Shown: piece after piece, positions 1 to 11,751 of the stretch
Position numbering within the stretch: the first letter of the stretch is position 1
Layout of the letters: the number at the start of each line of letters is the position of its first letter
From: Monodelphis domestica
Taxonomy: Eukaryota; Chordata; Mammalia; Didelphimorphia; Didelphidae
Reading direction: 5' to 3'
Length of the DNA: 64,000 nucleotides
Assembly: GCF_027887165.1 (NCBI RefSeq)
Contig: NC_077232.1
Coordinates: 2,409,064-2,473,063, forward strand
The notes under the pieces: generated by a model
The model's input: only the letters and a program-made list of their open reading frames with translations
Told to the model about the DNA's origin: nothing
The model's database searches: none
Translations under genes and position numbers: made by a program

Positions 1-75
1 TTAAAAAGTAAACTCCTTGAGGGTAGAAATTGTCTCGTTTGTTTCTGTTTGTATTTCCAATACTCAGTACAATGC
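1..75 (+). repeat. L2 3'-end fragment
   Basis: The text ctccttgagggtagaaattg ... aatactcagtacaatgcc matches the familiar L2 3' end (ctccttgagggcagg ... cttagcacagtgcctggca). It runs off the window start. Confidence 0.6.
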
Positions 76-116
76 CTATTGTAAACATTCTTTCTTTCAT
101 GCATGTCTCCATTGCC

Positions 117-446
117 TCAATCTTGTCCTTCATAATTAAAATCATTTGCTTTTAACTCTGAGTCCTTAGTAATCCACAACACAATAGATTTCAATCTATC
201 ACCAATACCAAACACCACAAATTTACACTTATATAAAATAAAAAAACATATACACATCAAAGGCACATATGACAACACAGATTGCATAGTTAAAAACATA
301 ATTGGTTTCATCCACTGATATCCCAACATCACATACATACATTGAAGAAACAGATAAAAAATTACATAAGGGATGTGTAAAGCACAATCCCACAACAGGT
401 ATAATAAATCATTTATCATGTTCCCTGACATATTTACATTCAACAT
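117..446 (-). other. Orphan 109-codon ORF, unrecognised, hydrophobic
   Basis: An ATG-to-stop frame on the minus strand with many Leu, Tyr, Phe, Cys and Met residues and a polar tail (KANDFNYEGQD). The DNA is AT-rich, which alone favours such residues, yet the frame is long for that composition. It has two or three stretches hydrophobic enough to be membrane segments. I recognise no family. It could be a relic of a transposon-encoded gene or chance. Confidence 0.2.
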
Positions 447-599
447 AAAGCCACTATATGTATAGCATATGATGTATTACTATCCACTTTGATTTATATA
501 TATAAACAGTAAAGAGCAGAAGGAAAAAAAAATTTTAATGGCTGCCTAGCACATGTGCCTTTGGGCCTTTAAAGTTTAAATACCCCTCAGAGTTCAGTC

Positions 600-1254
600 A
601 GAGTCAGAGAATTCTGTGGCCACCCCCCTGGTACCTACTAAGTGTTGGGAGTGAAAATTAAATCTTTCAGTTATCCCCTACTTGCCTATCTATTCTCTAA
701 CAGGTTTTCCCTATCTAAAGTCAAACGTTTTCCCAGATTTAACTAGCTGGCTTGCCAAATGTAATAGGGAGGTTTTAGGGAAGGGGTCACACTAACCAAT
801 TTTATAAAACAGATTTATTATCTAAAGGGATAAGGGAATGAAAGGGTAACAGGAGATTACTTACTACTATTAACCCAACCAGATATTCTTAGATCTTCTA
901 AATAAACCTTAACCTAACTAAATAAACTAATAAAAGATAAAAGGGGCTGGTAATGTCCACAGGGCCAGATTCTTACAACTCCAGAGTCTTTGGTTAAGTC
1001 AAACTGCAGAATCAAGATGTAGGGTCCTTACAAGGTCCAGGAAGGGAGGAGGTTCATACCCATTCACAGGGTCCAACAGGGTGTAGAGGAACACTCACTA
1101 AACCTTTGAAAAGATAATCTAAGTCCTTGGCAGCTCCACAGTTGGTTTCTTCAGGGAGATACTTTGACACACAGCCTCTGTCTTCCACACAGTTTGAGAG
1201 AAACAGTTGCCAGTTGCCCAACTGTCTTAGCATGCTGAGCATGCTTAGTATATG
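600..1254 (-). mobile_element. Possible ERV LTR fragment
   Basis: The text resembles the other LTRs in the window in style: gtggccacc near 620, a reverse-strand AATAAA (tttatt near 815), and short Ser/Leu-like CT-rich stretches. No terminal TG...CA pair with a target duplication could be fixed, so limits are approximate. Confidence 0.25.
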
Positions 1255-1435
1255 TATAGGGATACATATCATTTTAACTTATTGAGTCTCTTTAAAAAGG
1301 GGTTTTGTTTTGTTTTGTTTTGTTTTCCCAGCTAATTGGATACAGGCTGTGGAAGAAAAAAGAAAAACAAAACAAAACAAAACAAAACCCCTTTTTAAAG
1401 AGACTCAATAAGTTAAAATGATATGTATCCCTATA
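1255..1435. repeat. Perfect 72-bp inverted repeat with 37-nt loop
   Basis: Left arm 1255-1326 and right arm 1364-1435 are exact reverse complements (tatagggatacatatc ... gttttgtttt against aaaacaaaac ... gatatgtatccctata). The loop is 1327-1363. The right arm appears to continue into old L1 sequence, so the left arm looks like an inverted copy of the L1 edge. Confidence 0.95.
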
Positions 1436-4400
1436 AGAAAAGAGGTCATTGGTAACTCTTAAAAACTGTTGCTATCACCTGAGCAGCTAGAAGAATTACA
1501 CTCAGAGGGAACAGTGACAAACTGTATAGGATGAAAGGACAAGACATAAATAGGTATATAGATACATGCATACATAAATACATATATATGTGTATGTGTA
1601 TATATATATATACACACATAACTAGAGCTAAAAAAGAAAAGAGGTTATGACTAAAAGAAATGGGAAAAGAAACAAATGGAGGTAAATTTATATGTAACAA
1701 AGAATCTCATGGTGGGAGGGGGGAGAACATCAATACACTGGAAGGGTAAAGAGGTTGGAGACAGGAAATACTCCAACTCCTATGTACTTTGAAACTGACC
1801 CAAATAGGGAAGAACACCCCAATCCATTGGGGGAAGAGAATAGATTTGTGCCCCATAGGGGAGTAGAAGGGTAAAAAACAGACTGGTGGGGAGGGAAGCA
1901 GTACAAGGGAGGGAGAGGGTGGGGGGGAATTTTAAAAAGACTATAGGGGAAAATGAGGGAGGGAATAAGAAGGGAAGGGGGTAGAAAGGGAAGTAAAATA
2001 AGGGAGGGAAGGGGGGGGGCGGGGCTGACTGTAAACAAACATTGGTATAGAAGGAAATAGTGAAAGAAGAAAAGGCAGGACCAGGAGTAGAAATCAAAAT
2101 GCTGGGAAATACACAGTTAGTAATCACTACTCTGAATGTGAATGGAATGAACTCACCCATAAAATGCAAGCGAATAGCAGAGTACATTAGAATCCAAAAC
2201 CCTACCATATGCTGTCTGCAAGAAACAGACATGAGGAAGGTAGATACGCATAGGGTGAAAGTAAGAGGATGGAGCCAAACCTGTTGGGCATCAAATGATA
2301 AAAAGAAGGCAAGAGTAGCAATCATGATATGGGACAAAGCCAAAGTAAAAATAAATCTAGTTAAAAGAGATAGGGAAGGTAATTACATCCTGATAAAAGG
2401 CAGTATACACAACGAGGAAATATCTGTACTCAATATGTATGCACCAAATGGCAGAGCATCCAAATTTTTAAAGGAGAAACTAGAGGAGCTCAAGGATGAA
2501 ATAGATAGAAAAACTATACTAGTGGGAGATCTGAACCTTCCCCTATCCGAACTAGATAAATCAAATCAAAAAATAAATAAGAAAGAGGTGAGAGAAGCAA
2601 ATGAAATCTTAGAAAAATTAGAGTTAGTAGACATATGGAGAAAAATAAATAGGGACAAAAAGGAATACACCTTCTTTTCAGCAGTACATGGTACATTCAC
2701 AAAAATTGACCATGTACTAGGGCACGAAATCATTGCAAACAAGTGCAAAAGGGCAGAAATAATTTTGCAATAAAAATAATAATTATTAAGGGTACATGCA
2801 TAGATAAATCAAAAATTAATTAGAAATTAAACAATATGATTCTCCAAAACCAGCTAGTTAAAGAACAAAACGTAGAAACAATAACTTCATTGAAGAAAAT
2901 GACAATGGTGAGACATCCTTTCAAAACCTATGGGATGCAGCCAAAGCAGTACTCAGGGGGAAATTTATATCCTTGAGCTCATATATAAACAAATTAAGAA
3001 GGGCAGAGGTCAATGAATTGGGCATGCAAATTAAAAAACTAGAAAGTGAAAAAATTAAAAATCCTCAGATGAAGACTAAATTAGAGATCCTAAAAATCAA
3101 AGGAGAAATTAATAAAATTGAAAATCAAAGAACTATTGATTTAATAAGTAGGACTAGAAGCTGGTACTTTGAAAAAAACAAATAAAATTGACAAAGTACT
3201 AGTCAGTCTAATTAAAAAAAGGAAAGAAAAAAACCAAATTGACAGTATCCAAGATGAAAAGGGAGACCTCACCTCTAATGAAGAGGAAATCAAGGCAATC
3301 ATTAAAAATTACTATGCCCAATTATATGGCAAAAATATGGCAATCTAAGTGATATGGATGGATACTTACAAAAATATTAATTGCCTAGCCTAAAAGAAGA
3401 AGAAATAAATTACCTAAACAACCCCATATCAGAAAAAGAAATTGAACAAGCCATCAAAGAACTCCCTAAGAAAAAATCCCCAGGTCCAGATGGATTCACA
3501 AATGAATTCTATCAAACATTCAAAGAACAGCTAACCCCAATACTATACATACTATTTGACAGGATAAGCCAAGAAGGGGTTCTACCAAATTCTTTTTACG
3601 ACACAAACATGGTACTGATCCCAAAGCCAGGCAGGTTAAAAACAGAGAAAGAAAACTATAGGCCAATCTCCCTAATGAATACAGATGAAAAAATCTTAAA
3701 TAGGATACTAGCAAAAAGACTCCAGCAAGTCATCACAAGGGTTATCCACTATGATCAGGTAGGATTCATTCCAGGAATGCAAGGATGGTTCAATATTAGG
3801 AAAACCATCCACATAATTGACCATATAAACAAGCAAACCAACAAAAATCACCTGATTATTTCAATAGATGCAGAAAAAGCCTTTGACAAAATACAACACC
3901 CATCTATTGAAAACACTAGAAAGTATAGGAATAGAAGGGCCTTTCCTAAAAATAATAAACAGTATATACCTAAAACCATCAACAAACATCATCTGCAATG
4001 GGGAAAAACTCAAAGCCTTCCCAATAAGATCAGGAGTCAAACAAGGATGCCCATTATCACCTTTATTATTTAATATTGTACTAGAAACACTAGCAGTAGC
4101 AATTAGAGAAGAAAAAGAAATTGAAGGTATTAAAATTGGCAATGAGGAGACCAAGCTGTCACTCTTTGCGGATGATATGATGATTTACTTAAAGAATCCC
4201 AGGGAATCAGCCAAAAAGCTAATCAAATAATCAACAACTTTAGCAAAGTTGCAGGATACAAAATAAACCCACATAAGTCATCAGCATTTCTATATTTCTC
4301 CAACCCAGTTCAGCAGCAAGAATTAGAAAGAGAAATTCCATTCAAAATTACCCAAGACAATATAAAATACTTAGGAGTCTATCTGCCCAGACAAACACAG

Positions 4401-5316
4401 GAACTATATGAACACAACTACAAAACACTCTCCACACAATTAAAACTATATCTGAACAATTGGAAAAACATTGATTGCTCATGGGTGGGACAAGCTAACA
4501 TAATAAAAATGACCATCCTACCCAAACTTATCTATCTATTTAGTGCCATACCCATTGAACTACCAAAAAACTATTTTACTGAATTAGAGAAAACCATAAC
4601 AAAGTTCATTTGGAAGAATAAAGGATCAAGGATATCCAGGGAAATAATGAAAAAAAATACAAAGGAAGGTGGCCTTGCAGTCCCATATCTCAAACTATAT
4701 TACAAAGCAGCAGTCATCAAAACAATTTGGTACTGGCTAAGAGACAGGAAGGAGTATCAGTGGAATAGAATTGGGGTAAATGACCTCAGTAAGACAGTCT
4801 TTGACAAACCCAAAGACCCCAGCTTTTGGGACAAAAATCCAGTATTTGATAAAAACTGCTGGGAAAATTGGAAGACAGTGTGGGAGAGATTAGGCTTGGA
4901 TCAACACCTCACACCCTACACCAAGATAAACTCAGAATGGATGAATGACTTGAATATAAAGAAGGAAACTATAAGTAAATTAGCTGAACACAGAATAGTA
5001 TACATGTCAGAACTTTGGGAAGGGAAAGATTTTAAAACCAAGCAAGACTTAGAAAAAGAGTCACAAAATGCAAAATAAATAATTTTGACTACATCAAATT
5101 AAAAAGTTTTTGTACAAACAAAACCAATGTAACTAAAATTAGAAGGAAAGCAACAAATTGGGAAACAATCTTCATAACAATAACATCTGGCAAAGGTCTA
5201 ATTACTCAAATCTATAAAGAGCTAAACCAGTTGTACAAAAAATCAAGCCATTCTCCAATTGAAAAATGGGCAAGGGACATGAATAGGCAATTTTCAGTTA
5301 AAGAAATCAAGACTAT
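1436..5316 (+). mobile_element. Old L1, 5'-truncated, left part
   Basis: Inter-ORF purine-rich spacer (1640-2055) is followed by a decayed ORF2. It starts near 2101 (TLNVNGMNSPIK endonuclease motif, LQET, GDLNLPLS), passes the FADDMM reverse-transcriptase motif near 4170 and reaches 5316. Several stops and frameshifts split it (2772, 3185, 3346, 4073, 4230, 5078). The order of segments parallels the full-length L1 at 42401-48814. A solo LTR interrupts it at 5317 and the L1 resumes at 6271. Confidence 0.93.
2101..5316 (+). pseudogene. Decayed L1 ORF2 (endonuclease and reverse transcriptase)
   Basis: Readable blocks are the APE-type endonuclease (2109-2770), a linker (2973-3185), the RT palm and fingers (3381-4230, with KKSPGPDGF near 3470 and [11 protein letters not shown] near 4160) and the C-terminal region (4485-5078). 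The breaks show it is inactive. L1 ORF2p nicks DNA and reverse-transcribes its own RNA; this copy cannot. Confidence 0.9.
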
Positions 5317-6270
5317 TGTAACAAGGGAATCACTTTAAAAGACTGATATATATTAATTTAAGGTCGCCAAGGAATCAGCTATGTAATTCCTAAATGAAAA
5401 ACTCAAGTCAGCTGTCAGCCTTTTTTGGAGTTTAATTACAATAGGAGCAAGAAAGGAATTAGAGATATATATAGAGAGAGAAAGGGGAGAGAAGGGAATA
5501 GGGCTTAAATACCCCTTCTGTTTAGGCTGGGCCAAAAGGCCCAAGCCCTTAGATAGCTGGGGCAAAGAAAAGAGATCAGTCCCTATTACTCACGTGTCCA
5601 AAATGGAGAAACAGTCTCAGAGGCCCCCACCTTCAGCTTCCTTCAGAGCAAGCTTCCTCAGAGCCCCGGAACCACACCGACCCAAAAAAACTCAACCACC
5701 TCCAGTCTCCAGACCCTCCTATCTTTAAGGACACCATCCAAGTTGCCTCCCCTCAGTCCTCACATCTACCAATCACTCTTCATCAATTTCCCTGTCAATG
5801 GAGGCTCTCACTTAACCCAGGACCGCCCAGAGGTCTCTGGCTTTGCACATGTCTGTTGAAGGTCATATTTTTCAAATGATTAAATCTTTACTCCTTTGCT
5901 ACAGCCCTTTCTAAATCCTGTTAACTTGAGTATGGTAGAGATTGGAATAATTAAATTTTGATCTAGGCTGCAGCCCTTACTCAATCCTATTAGGACTGAA
6001 TAGGGTGGAGTATCTCCATTGTATCAATTCTAAAATCAATCATGACTCAAAGAAATTCCTGTTCTATGCTTAAGCATAGGTCAAAGTTCTTTCCATTGTT
6101 CAGCAAAGGGTTTCTGTCCTAAAGTAATCTTAAGAAGGGAAGAGAAGGAACCTCCCATGCCAATGGAGTTCCCATTCCAATAGACTATCAGTAAGAAATT
6201 TTCCAAGTATGAAATATCCCAATGGTGAAATTTCCAACATTTATAAGTCTAAGGAATTTTGAGGTTTACA
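5317..6270 (-). mobile_element. Solo ERV LTR inside the old L1
   Basis: 954 bp beginning TGTAAC and ending TTTACA, flanked by the 4-bp duplication ctat (5313-5316 and 6271-6274). The L1 reads on directly after it. A 4-bp duplication is typical of class I (gamma-type) ERVs. Orientation is inferred from a related LTR at 23563 whose AATAAA reads on the minus strand. It holds no coding sequence. Confidence 0.85.
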
Positions 6271-6313
6271 CTATTAATAAGAAGTGTTCTAAATCTCTTA
6301 TAATCAGAGAGAT
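6271..6313 (+). mobile_element. Old L1, right remnant
   Basis: ctattaataag-aagtgttct-aaatctcttataat matches the full-length L1 at 47873-47922, showing that the LTR split one element. The L1 ends abruptly at about 6313, with no 3' UTR or poly-A. Confidence 0.85.
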
Positions 6314-7945
6314 TATATGGGATCTCCTATGAGAACAGCTGATAGAAATCCTAGCACTCCTCCTGCCTAGCAGATGATTGTTCCAGGACAAAGAAGCAAA
6401 GACTATAATCAGAAGGCAAGCGACAGCAAATGGAATCAAGTGAAGATGCTGGCTCTGGGGTGTGCCAGCCAGAGTTGTTGGCCAGGAAACTGATGACTGC
6501 CAATTACATAGGATGCTCAGAAGAAGAGATCAGAGCTGTCCTCTGGAGGGGCAAGGCAGCACAATTATGGCATCATTGTGAAAAGCAAATGGATTCAATT
6601 GACTTCAATATGCATTTGTTGTTGGAGTGTCCCAAAGCAATCATGAAAAAGTAAAGAAAAATCATCAGTCCTTAGACTGAAAACGTCTTAGAAGAAATTA
6701 CACAAATGAAAGGCAGCTAGGAACAATCCCTCCGAAAAGAGAACAAACTAATTGAACTCCACTCTTGTGCTCATTTACTTCAAGAACAGAGTTGAGAAAA
6801 CAAGTGTTGAAATTCTTCCCCATTTTAAGAGATCGGTGATATCTCTTTGGACTGGACGCCACCTCCTATCACTGCAGGGCACAAGCCTCCAAGCCTCCTT
6901 GTCCTGGGATAATGTACTAGGCCTTTCTAGGTCTCCAGTGAGGAGCCGTCTAAGTTGCTAAAAGACGGTCCCTGATTTATTCTGTAGGCACCCTTGCAGG
7001 GTCACTAACTGCGCCTGTCCCTCTGTGATGCTTTGCTCTTGCTATGTGATCAACCCACCTCCTTGGATGACCCAGTCCTTGTTTTTTCATAAAATTAACT
7101 TAAAGGTGTTAAAGGCTCCCACGAATTTAAAAATGAACACAAGAAACTAAATGGTGCAAGTGCAAAGCAGCAGACCTTTTCGAAGAGGGATCCATCTTCA
7201 GAGGTTAAGTGCTTATTAAATGGCCACGAAGTGCCTCTATTCTGGGTACCGAGAATGCAGAGGCAGAAAGGAAACATCCTGTCCTGAAGTATGTCACATT
7301 CCATCATTATGTCTGGAACCCTGGACTTGGAATTCTGGAATATGCTGAATGTCACGCATGGACAAGTAGGGAACTGTCTTCTCTCAGAAAGGCCCTCTGC
7401 ACTAAAAAAAAAAAAAATAGCCTCCTGCAGCTTCCCCAAAGTGTGCGATTCCCTTTGACACATTCAATCTTCAGTTTCTATCATCTAATGGCCTTCTTCT
7501 TCCTTTGATGATGTTTCCATTTGTTCATCTGGCCCCATTTGGATCCATGCCAGACATCCGTGGCTTTGGGTTTAACAAAGACATTTCTAGTGTTCAAAAT
7601 GGTAAATTCCAACTTCTAGGTTGTGTTCCAGAACAAATGAGGCTGCTCTTGGCTTTGACCAGAGTCCCAGAACATGTGTGTTTTCTATGCTCTCGGTTAC
7701 ATGGACTAGCCTGAGTCTGGGGACTGTAACACCAACCTTGTTGCCATCTTAAGAATGATGTAGGTCTCCAAGAATCCTTGCAACCTGCTCTACTTCTATT
7801 AACTTTTGTGAATACATGAAGTGTCTTATTGTGCCTTTTCCTTTTAAAATCGAGATAATGGATACGGCCCCTGTTGTAACTTCCTAAGAAGAGGCAGAAA
7901 GTAGACTCGGTACTACTTAGCCAAAATTGTATTCATGATTTCGGG
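6314..7945. other. Unassigned stretch
   Basis: No repeat or gene family recognised. An ATG frame at 6430-6654 (74 codons, MESSEDAGSGVCQPELLARK...) and polar text after it (6690-6790) could be a decayed gene fragment, but no homologue is recognised. Low-complexity a-tract at 7403-7417. Confidence 0.3.
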
Positions 7946-8245
7946 CAATGAATCATTTTTTAAATTTTTATTTATTTTATTTTCCATGGTTACATGATTC
8001 ATGTTCTTTCCCTCCCCTCTCCCCAACCCCCTTCCATAGATAACGAGCAATTCCATTGGGTTTTACATGTGTCATTGATCAAGATCTATTTCCATATTAT
8101 TGATATTTGCCCTGGGGTGATCTTTTAGAGTCTACATCTCCAGTCATATCCCCTTTGACCCATGGGATCAAGCAGTTGTTTTTCTTCTGTGTTTCTGCTC
8201 CCACGGTTCTTTCTCTGGATGTGGAGAGCACAATGAATCATTTTT
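7946..8245 (-). mobile_element. L1 3' UTR fragment with 15-bp target duplication
   Basis: Minus-strand L1 tail: a T-rich start, then ccatggttacatgattcatg ... gtctacatctccagtcatat, the same family as the minus-strand L1 at 30283. It is flanked by caatgaatcattttt at 7946-7960 and 8231-8245. Confidence 0.85.
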
Positions 8246-8254
8246 AAAGATGGC

Positions 8255-8350
8255 TCCTTCAATTCGATTCAATTCAATAAGCATCCATTAAACACCTAAA
8301 ACCCTAAAGTGCTGGGTCTTGTTCTAGGCACCACTGAGAAAGAGAGGGAA
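8255..8350 (-). repeat. L2 3'-end fragment, reverse
   Basis: ttcaataagcatccattaaacacc ... gctgggtcttgttctaggca is the reverse of the L2 3' end (caataaatgtttattgactg ... ). Confidence 0.5.
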
Positions 8351-10200
8351 AACAAAATGGCCCTTAGCCTTTAGGAATGTAGATCCGACTGGAATGTCAG
8401 TAGATAGTTCCCAGTGATTCTTAATGAAATAGATCCGGTGTCCAACTTTCTGTAGAGCTCAGAGCTGGCTAGATGTTGAATCCCAAGAGTCAGGAGATGA
8501 TTCTGATAAACAGTTGAGTTAACTGTGAATTGGCAATGGAGACAACCCCAAAGGGCAGCAAGTTTCAACATGCCCAGGGCTATGGGGTTGGGCTTAGCTT
8601 GTAAAAGTTGGAAATCATGGCCTTCCTTCTTTTGTGATGGTCTACAGTAGCCTCTAGCCCTCTTTGTGTTGACTTGAGTGGAGTCTTCAGAGAGGCTTCA
8701 TCTATGTTTGCTGTTATGGTGGTTCTCAGCTGAGGTCAAAAACTGCCTGTGACCAGCTAACAAATGCCCCATTAAAAACACTTTTTCTGCAGCATAAGCA
8801 ACATTTTATGGCTGTCTGAGGTGGTAGCTGCCCCCCACCCCCCACCCCCGCCCTGTTCATTTACTCACTGCATGAACTAATGCCCCCTGCATGTCACAAG
8901 CTGCTGGCACCTAGGGATTCGGGGAAAGCACAGTGAGCGCGGGATTAGATGGACGGAGCCCTGGGTTAACCACCCATGCTTGCCTTTGCTTCTCTGAGCC
9001 TTAGTTTCTTCATCTATGAAACAAACAAGTTGAATGGGACCATCTCCAAGTTTCCTTCTATCTCCGAGATTTGTAGCTCTTCGTCTTGGGGATCCTCCCT
9101 GTCAAGCAAGGGAAGAGACACAACCCAGAAACTACAATAAACCATGTCACATGGCAGAGCTGGGTCTTTTGCTTTGCTTTCTTTTCTGCTTTGTTAGCAA
9201 GGGAGTCTTCCATTGGGAGAGGGGCTGAGGTTCCATTGGAAACAACAGTGATGGCCAATCAAAACAAAGCCAAGGACATTCGTTTTAAAAAGCTGAGAGG
9301 GTATCCTAGAGGGGGCAAAGCAAGGCAGGGCCCCGGAACACGGAGAACCAAAGGGCTTTTTACCCCAAGCTCCCCATGTTCAAAGCTGATCTCCAGTCTG
9401 TCACTGTCCTTCAATGTTCTTTGAGACTCACGTGAACGAAGCTCTCCACTATTCTGGTGTAGCCCCTTCCTCCCCTTATCCCGGCCCTGGCCTGGCCCCT
9501 CCAGAGCTGGTGGTGGGCCCCAGTGATGGTAACTGAGCCCTTAGCCTGCCCCTGAATGGCTTCGTTGCCCCTTTACGCAGTCCCTCCTTCCCCTCTTTTG
9601 GTCCCTCAGTATCCTCCCCTGCAAGATGCAGCTTTTACTTCCCTGGATTTATTAAGCTAAAGGGTAACCCAAGAGACCGTTGAAGTCTCTTCACCAGGAC
9701 TGGTTCTCTGTCCAGTCTTTAGCACTGCCTCTCACTGTATGAAAGCAGCTCGCTCGCTTGTGCCAGGGTTTGAGGACCGGCAACATTTGCTAGCTGCAAC
9801 GGAGCTGAAAAGTAGGAAAGGGGCAAAGCAATAACCACCAACCTCCAAAAGATGTGGCAAATCCATTCCGTAAGTAAATAGTCCACGTGCTCTCTTCGGA
9901 GAAGAACCCTTCAGGTCCCGGCCCCCTGTTTGCTCTATTTTTGATACGACCCGATGGAACTGGACATCGGGCTTCCCAGCCCATCATGCATGGGAAGCTG
10001 CAAACCACTCCGGACAAGAATTACTTCCGTTTCCATGACATTTTCAAGTTTCCAAAGCTTTCCTCTTTCACACATTTCTTTCTCCTTATTGCGAGTGTCT
10101 TCCCTCCAAGACTGCCTCCAATTTATCCTTATATAGCTTGTTCATGTGTAGTTAGTTGCTTATTGCCTTTCCTAGTAGCCTGGGAGCTACTTGAGGGCAG
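8351..10200. other. Unassigned stretch
   Basis: Contains a C-rich homopolymer cluster at 8831-8852 and several short chance frames on both strands (for example 9034-9424). I see no gene or recognisable repeat. Confidence 0.4.
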
Positions 10201-10204
10201 AGAC

Positions 10205-10380
10205 TGTTGAAGGCTGTTGAAGAAGAAAGAGAGGAAGGGGGAGGAGAGAAAAAGAAAGAGAAAGAAAGGAAAAAAGAGACTGAAAGAAAAGACCGAAAGA
10301 AAAAGAGGGCAGGAAGGAAGAAAGAAAAAGGAAGAAAGAGGAAGAGGAAGTAGAGGAAGAAAAGGAGGAGGAGAATCAGA
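10205..10380 (+). repeat. Purine-rich (GA/GAA) low-complexity tract
   Basis: Almost pure A/G on the + strand (aagaagaaagagaggaaggggg ... ), about 175 bp. Confidence 0.8.
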
Positions 10381-10506
10381 ATCAAACAGCCTCTAACAAG
10401 CCAAGGCCATTAAGTACAAGGATAACCATCTCAGCAACCCCTGAGGTCATCCCTTTATGAGAACACAATACCCCAACCATGGCTCATTCCAAATGATCTT
10501 GATACC

Positions 10507-10647
10507 ATGGAAGAAAGTTCAGTCGCTTTTTTAAGGGAGTCAGAAGAGAACAGCGATGAAGAAATCACAGAAATTGTTGGTCTGAGAAGACCAACTCTCT
10601 CAGAAGTCAGTTACAAGACATCGAGTGAATCATCAAGTCAGTTCTAG
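10507..10647 (+). other. Small ORF with strong Kozak context, weak candidate for the missing 5' exon
   Basis: ATG in the context gataccATGG opens a 46-codon frame rich in Glu and Ser (MEESSVAFLRESEENSDEE...). It is 1.1 kb upstream of the first recognised actin-like exon. The first recognised exon needs a donor leaving one base of a codon; the only in-phase GT sites here (10580 and 10610) are poor, and the good gtcagt at 10606 is in the wrong phase. It may be chance. Confidence 0.15.
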
Positions 10648-10839
10648 GAGCCCTAGATAAAGAGATAAAGCAACTGATGTTCTTGTCTGTGGACCGGTCC
10701 AAGGATAACCATTTCCTAAAACCGAGGTCCAGTGAAAACTGGCTCAGGCTACTCGAGAGTCTAAGGAGATGAGCAAATCTACTATAAGTCCAGCCTGCAA
10801 ATATAGCCAGCTCACTGGATCTGAATTCGAGAGGGTCCT

Positions 10840-11035
10840 TAGAACAAGGAATGTGGAATGTCAGGATGAGGCTGATCTTTAGAGATTACCTAGTCCAATG
10901 ATCACCTCATTTTACAGGGTCAGAAACTAAGGCGTAGGGAAAGAAAGAGACTGACCCTCATCATGGGCAGCAAAGCCAAACTGAAGCTAAGTTCTAGGAC
11001 TTCCAATCTAGGAGTCTTTCCACCACCCAACCTTG
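10840..11035 (-). repeat. MIR-like SINE fragment, reverse
   Basis: cattttacagggtcagaaactaaggcg ... aagactgacc ... agtctttccaccac has the order of a reversed MIR (fully decayed). Confidence 0.4.
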
Positions 11036-11611
11036 ACCAGGAAAGTGTCTGGAGGTGAACAGAAATCAGCCAAAGGAGGCCCCATCTGATCAGTTCAGGC
11101 CCGAGCTGTCTCAGCCTAGTGAGTTAGCCAGAAGTGAGGTCCAAAGACCTCCAAGGTCAGAGATGGTCATAATACAGACAGGCCTGCCAAATCAGGGCCC
11201 AAGGATTCCTAGGGCAGTCAGAAAGCAGTGAGAGTCACTGTGAACATGGTTAAAAATGCTTGGGAAGCTCCAAACAAATCATGGGAGAAATTGAGAAGTA
11301 GGAGAAAGAGAGTCAGGAGCCAAGATGCCAGTTCTGACACCTGCCTGGGTGCCTGAGTGGATGGAATTGGACTATAGGGGGCTGGGTGACCTGCCCTGAT
11401 TGGAAAGGAGCACAATTCCAGTGGGGCTCAGTTTCTATTTAGCAACTGCCTTCCGAAATCTGGTTATGGGTGGGAGAATGGGTTAGACTTCCCAGGGACC
11501 CACGGAATGATCCTCCCTCCGGGTCTCTGAGACCCTTTAATCTTTTCCTCTTTGCCGAGGACCCAGAGGCCTTAAGACTGGACCCAGGACAATGTTGTCT
11601 CTTTTCTATAG

Positions 11612-11751
11612 CTGAAGAAAAGTTGATAGAACTCGGAGAATCGTTGCCTGTTATATTTGATGGTGGTTCCAGATACTTCAAAGTGGGATATGGCGGAGAA
11701 TACAGCCCCCGATTTGTCTTCCCCAGTGCCATTGGGCACTACAGATGGCAG
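11612..11751 (+). CDS. Actin-like gene, first identifiable coding exon (N-terminus)
   Basis: The exon follows a pyrimidine-rich acceptor (cttttctatag) and ends at CAG|gttagt. It opens in phase 1 of a split codon, so an upstream exon must donate one base and the ATG. It encodes the first nucleotide-binding loop as [13 protein letters not shown], against DNGSG-CKAGFAG in canonical actins: D11, G13, S14 and K18 are kept, G15 is Arg. It ends after [12 protein letters not shown], the equivalent of the VFPSIVGRPRHQ end at codon 41, where vertebrate actins have an intron. No in-frame ATG lies in the exon. Confidence 0.85.

Noticed and set aside
1255..1435. Inverted repeat as a microRNA precursor
   Set aside because: A perfect 72-bp stem is much longer and more regular than a typical pre-miRNA and includes a (GTTTT)n run; a fold-back duplication of the L1 edge is simpler.
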